This document shows positions 60,608-64,000 of a DNA stretch of 64,000 nt, piece after piece (the stretch's first letter is position 1; the number at the start of each line of letters is the position of its first letter). Below the pieces are notes generated by a model. That model was given only the letters and a program-made list of their open reading frames with translations, ran no database searches and was not told where the DNA came from. Source of the stretch: Rs1 sp029027825 (GTDB lineage Bacteria; Pseudomonadota; Gammaproteobacteria; Pseudomonadales; Balneatricaceae); contig CP093399.1 in NCBI GenBank assembly GCA_029027825.1, positions 2,852,001-2,916,000 on the forward strand, read 5' to 3'. Both the position numbers and the translations under genes were made by a program.

Positions 60608-63292
60608 CTAGTCTATAGTTCTAGCTATTTCAACAGTATCAAATACTTCGATCTGATCGCCAACTTTGACATCGTTGTAGTTCTTCACTCCGATACCACA
60701 TTCCATGCCTTGACGAACGTCAGCAACAGCTTCTTTAAAGCGACGCAGTGATTCAAGCTCACCTTCGTAAATAACCACGTTATCACGTAGCACTCGAATC
60801 TTCTTGTTACGGAATACAGATCCCTCCGTCACCATACAACCGGCAACTAGGCCAATCTTAGGTGAGCGGAACACGTCGCGCACTTGAGCAATTCCGACGA
60901 TTTCCTCACGAAGCTCTGGTGATAATAAACCACTCATTGCCTGCTTAACATCATCGATAATGTTGTAGATTATGCTGTAGTAACGTAACTGCAGACCTTC
61001 ACGATCAACAATCGCTTTCGCCTGGGAATCAGCACGAACGTTAAAACCAACCATCAACGCTGAAGAAGCCATCGCTAGGTTAGCATCAGTTTCAGCAATA
61101 CCACCTACTCCCGATGAAACTATAACAACTTTCACTTCATCCGTAGACAAATCTTCCAGTGCCGTAGTTAGCGCTTCTAACGAACCTCTTACATCAGTTT
61201 TCAAAACGATGTTAAGGGTAGCTACATCACCTGATTCCATATTGGCAAACAAGTTTTCAAGCTTAGACGCCTGTTGACGAGCAAGCTTTATTTCACGGTA
61301 TTTACCTTGACGGAACAGCGCAACTTCTCGCGCTTTCTTGTCGTTACTGACGACAGTGAATTCAGCACCCGCTGATGGCGTTCCATCTAGACCAATAATT
61401 TCAATTGGCTCAGAGGGGCCGGCAATAGTAACAGCTTCGCCATTTTCATCCATCATCGCGCGAACCCGTCCATAGTGAAGTCCAGCCAATACTATATCGC
61501 CTTTTTTCAACTGACCTGATTGCACTAACACGGTAGCAACCGCGCCACGGCCTTTTTCTAGACGCGACTCAATCACTATACCTTGTGCTTGTCCCGCTTC
61601 TACTGCGGTTAATTCAAGCAATTCAGCTTGCAGTGAAATAGCCTCTAACAGATTTTCAATACCTTCACCTGTTTTAGCTGAGACTTTGACAAACTGCACA
61701 TCTCCACCCCACTCTTCTGGGATGACATCCAGCGCCGCTAATTCATTCATGACGCGATCTGGATCGGCTTGTTCTTTGTCAATTTTGTTGACTGCTATAA
61801 CTAAAGGTACACCCGCCGCTTTCGCGTGCTGGACTGCCTCTTTAGTTTGTGGCATTACTCCATCATCAGCGGCAACCGCTAAGACTACGATATCAGTCAA
61901 CTGCGCACCGCGTGCACGCATCGCAGTAAATGCTGCGTGACCAGGAGTATCTAGGAAGGTAATTAAACCTTTACTAGTTTTAACTCGGTACGCACCTATG
62001 TGCTGAGTGATTCCACCTGACTCGCCAGAGGCAACCCGCGATGAGCGAATATTATCCAGTAGTGAGGTTTTACCATGATCTACGTGACCCATTACCGTAA
62101 CAACAGGTGCACGGGAAACAGCTTCACCTTCAGTATCTACTGATTCGAGTAATGCTTCTTCAATCGCATTATCGGCCATCGGCTTGGCGATGTGGCCCAT
62201 TTCTTCAACGACTAAGATAGCGGTATCTTGATCAATTACTTGGTTGATGGTGGCCATAGCCCCCATCTTGAACATAACTTTGATCACTTCTGCAGCTTTT
62301 ACTGACATTTTCTTCGCCAGCTCAGCAACGATAATACTTTCAGGTACAGCTACTTCATGGACTCGCGCCGCTTGGGGCTCAGTAAATCCGTGTTGATTAG
62401 GACTTCCTGAACTTAGCACTGCCGGCTTAGATCGTGCATTTCGTGAAATCTTACCGCGACGATTACGCTTATCAGATCTACCTGACCCAGTAGATTTACT
62501 CTTGACAGGTTTCTTTTCTTCACGCGCAGGCTTTTTATGTACCGGTGCCTTTTTCGGTGTTGCCTGTGCTATCACATCAGCTTTAGCCTGATCTTCAGCA
62601 TCTTCTTTGGCAATACGTGCAGCATCTTCTACTGCTTTTTTCTGCGCCGCTGCCTCGGCAGCTAGTCGCTCACCTTCGTGGGCAACATGTTCTTTGGCGG
62701 CAGCTTCAGCAGCTTTCTCAGCTTCTTTTTCAGCAGCTAGTCGCTCTTGCTCTCGACGTTGATCTTCAGCAATTTCAGCCGCAGTCTTTTGCTCTTCAAC
62801 AACCGGAACTTTTGGTGCAGCGGTCGGAATTTTAGGTGTCTCTATCGACTTAGCTGCAACATCTGCTTTATCTTCAGTTTTAGCGGTCGCGGCAACAGTT
62901 GCTACAACAGGGCTATCGACTACGGTTTCAGTTGTCGCAACTGCTGCAACTTCTGCCACTGCCGTTTCTTCAGCTTCTACTTCAGTACGCTTCACATAAG
63001 TGCGGGTTTTGCGCACTTCGACATTCACTGTCTTGCGCCCAGAACCACCGGTAGTTTTCAGCTGAGTCGTAGACTTACGCTTCAAACTGATCTTTTTCGG
63101 CTGACCATCTTCATCCGCCGAAGCTTCTCCATGAGCACGCTTTAAATGTAACAATAACGCCTGGCGCTCATCATCGGTTACTTTTGAGTCTTGCTTCTTG
63201 CCTTTGATCCCAGCTTCAGCCATTTGTGTTATTAAACGCTCTGGGGATACACCGATCACATCGGCTAATTCTGTAACTATTACTTCTGACAT
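60608..63292 (-). CDS. infB: Translation initiation factor IF-2
   Basis: IF-2 places initiator tRNA on the 30S ribosome and promotes subunit joining. The 894-residue protein starts with the IF2_N fold (EVIVTELADVIGVSPERLI) and a long Ala/Glu/Lys-rich linker (~70-310). The GTPase domain has G1 GHVDHGKT at 402-409, DTPGHAAF, and NKIDKEQADP, followed by the beta-barrel and C-terminal tRNA-binding domains. No internal start is annotated, though alternative starts are known in the family. Confidence 0.97.
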   Translation of the reverse strand: MSEVIVTELADVIGVSPERLITQMAEAGIKGKKQDSKVTDDERQALLLHLKRAHGEASADEDGQPKKISLKRKSTTQLKTTGGSGRKTVNVEVRKTRTYVKRTEVEAEETAVAEVAAVATTETVVDSPVVATVAATAKTEDKADVAAKSIETPKIPTAAPKVPVVEEQKTAAEIAEDQRREQERLAAEKEAEKAAEAAAKEHVAHEGERLAAEAAAQKKAVEDAARIAKEDAEDQAKADVIAQATPKKAPVHKKPAREEKKPVKSKSTGSGRSDKRNRRGKISRNARSKPAVLSSGSPNQHGFTEPQAARVHEVAVPESIIVAELAKKMSVKAAEVIKVMFKMGAMATINQVIDQDTAILVVEEMGHIAKPMADNAIEEALLESVDTEGEAVSRAPVVTVMGHVDHGKTSLLDNIRSSRVASGESGGITQHIGAYRVKTSKGLITFLDTPGHAAFTAMRARGAQLTDIVVLAVAADDGVMPQTKEAVQHAKAAGVPLVIAVNKIDKEQADPDRVMNELAALDVIPEEWGGDVQFVKVSAKTGEGIENLLEAISLQAELLELTAVEAGQAQGIVIESRLEKGRGAVATVLVQSGQLKKGDIVLAGLHYGRVRAMMDENGEAVTIAGPSEPIEIIGLDGTPSAGAEFTVVSNDKKAREVALFRQGKYREIKLARQQASKLENLFANMESGDVATLNIVLKTDVRGSLEALTTALEDLSTDEVKVVIVSSGVGGIAETDANLAMASSALMVGFNVRADSQAKAIVDREGLQLRYYSIIYNIIDDVKQAMSGLLSPELREEIVGIAQVRDVFRSPKIGLVAGCMVTEGSVFRNKKIRVLRDNVVIYEGELESLRRFKEAVADVRQGMECGIGVKNYNDVKVGDQIEVFDTVEIARTID

Positions 63293-63312
63293 ATTTTTAC
63301 TCCTACCTCGGC

Positions 63313-64000
63313 TTACGCTTCATCCGCGAACCAAGGGGCGCGGGCTGTCATAATATATTGAGCAGCTAATTCTTCGGTCATACCTTCTACATCCAACAGC
63401 TCATCGACTGATTGCTCAGCAAGATCTTCCATTGTGATGATACCGTGGGCAGCTAACAGAAAAGCAAAGTGCTTATCCATGCCTTCCATGGTCAGTAAAT
63501 CTTCCGCGGGCTCGGCTTTTTCTAAAACTTCTTCACTTGCGAGTGCTTGATTTAGCAGTGCATCTTTGGCGCGAGTGCGAAGTTCATTAACGATATCTTC
63601 ATCAAAACCATCGATTTGCAGCATTTCATCAACCGGCACGTAAGCCACTTCTTCAAGTGTACTAAATCCTTCGTCAACTAGTACCGCTGCGACATCTTCA
63701 TCGACATCTAAAGCTTCGACAAAGCGGTCAACGATGCCGCCGACTTCAGATTGTTGCTTTTTAGCAGCATCTTCTTCGGTCATTACGTTTAGTTCCCAGC
63801 CGGTAAGCTCAGAGGCTAAACGAACATTCTGACCACTGCGGCCAATAGCCATCGCCAGTGCTTCTTGAGCGACTGCGATATCCATAGAATGCTTATCTTC
63901 TTCGACGACAATAGACACCACTTCAGCAGGTGACATGGCATTAATCACCAGCTGTGCTGGATTATCATCCCAAGTAATGATGTCGACACGTTCACCACCT
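63313..64000 (-). CDS. nusA: Transcription factor NusA, C-terminal part (5' end beyond window)
   Basis: The frame is open to the window edge: it continues upstream of the first ATG at 63948 through DIITWDDNPAQLVINA. The visible part covers the end of the second KH domain (AMAIGRSGQNVRLASELTGWELNV) and the two acidic C-terminal HhH repeats (STLEEVAYVPVDEML; TMEDLAEQSVDELLDVEGM) typical of gammaproteobacterial NusA. It overlaps no other gene and lies 20 bases before infB. Confidence 0.96.
   Translation of the reverse strand, partial: GGERVDIITWDDNPAQLVINAMSPAEVVSIVVEEDKHSMDIAVAQEALAMAIGRSGQNVRLASELTGWELNVMTEEDAAKKQQSEVGGIVDRFVEALDVDEDVAAVLVDEGFSTLEEVAYVPVDEMLQIDGFDEDIVNELRTRAKDALLNQALASEEVLEKAEPAEDLLTMEGMDKHFAFLLAAHGIITMEDLAEQSVDELLDVEGMTEELAAQYIMTARAPWFADEA

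Noticed and set aside
62747..63145. Long open frames antisense to infB
   Set aside because: They arise from the low-complexity Ala/Glu/Lys linker of IF-2 read backwards; Cys/Phe/Ser-rich output is typical of such shadows.
1..64000. CRISPR array
   Set aside because: No regular short repeat-spacer pattern and no cas-like protein. The repeated units here are long and irregularly spaced.
1..64000. tRNA or rRNA genes
   Set aside because: I saw no CCA-ended cloverleaf with the TTCGA/GTTCRA arm and no rRNA segment in the gene gaps.

Overview
The window reads as chromosomal DNA of a marine gammaproteobacterium. The core gene orders (lptF-lptG / pepA-holC-valS; rpsF-rpsR-DUF2232-rplI-dnaB; nusA-infB-rbfA-truB-rpsO-pnp) and the Can, MutS and NapFDABC sequences are all of gammaproteobacterial type. 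The moderate to low GC, the betaine-type BCCT transporter and the many small dispersed repeats would fit a lineage near Oceanospirillales/Cellvibrionales. I cannot name a genus from the sequence alone.

Layout. Bases 1-9.4 kb are an accessory, AT-rich segment. It holds a MITE end, three copies of a 0.4-0.6 kb hairpin-rich repeat, an intact IS3-family element, a full-length vertebrate-type protein-arginine deiminase (PAD) gene, a decayed HigBA toxin-antitoxin pair, a glutathione S-transferase, a UDG-like unknown protein, and a tight pair made of a stand-alone FtsH-protease-like (M41-type) metallopeptidase and a HARE-HTH/PD-(D/E)XK nuclease. From 9.5 to 20.7 kb follow the LPS export genes lptG/lptF and the divergent pepA-holC...valS block, interrupted by small accessory genes (DUF3047, a YgjP-like metalloprotease, a GIY-YIG-like protein, a methyltransferase). 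At 20.75-24.3 kb a MITE abuts a catabolic cluster of a beta-keto acid cleavage enzyme, a class III aminotransferase and a divergent LysR regulator. At 24.4-29.5 kb lies a complete napEFDABC periplasmic nitrate reductase operon with an FNR-box promoter. Then come a BCCT transporter, a thioesterase/DUF1289 pair, dnaB, an FMN-riboswitch-controlled ribH2, and the S6-S18-DUF2232-L9 operon (33-38 kb). At 38-41 kb a Zn/Cd/Pb efflux ATPase is divergent from a MerR/CadR regulator, with a textbook 19-bp-spacer promoter. At 41-46.4 kb are an Lrp regulator, glutathione-dependent formaldehyde dehydrogenase, a carnitine-dehydrogenase-like enzyme, a LysR regulator and two unknown genes. At 46.6-56 kb are mutS, a KefB/C-type antiporter, a secreted unknown protein, an MscS channel and beta-carbonic anhydrase. 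The end (56-64 kb) is pnp, rpsO, truB, rbfA, infB and the 3' part of nusA, all on the minus strand.

The most striking content is the PAD gene. Bacterial proteins with the vertebrate-type PAD architecture are rare, and this one keeps the full catalytic set (D320, H441, D443, C620) and most calcium-site residues. It sits directly against an IS element and a repeat that supplies its stop codon, so horizontal mobility is likely. The second candidate novelty is the metallopeptidase-nuclease pair at 7.9-9.3 kb, which looks like an uncharacterised defence or stress module. A third theme is small mobile repeats shaping gene ends and leaders: one MITE provides the stop codon of the BKACE gene, and a palindromic repeat lies inside the riboswitch leader of ribH2.
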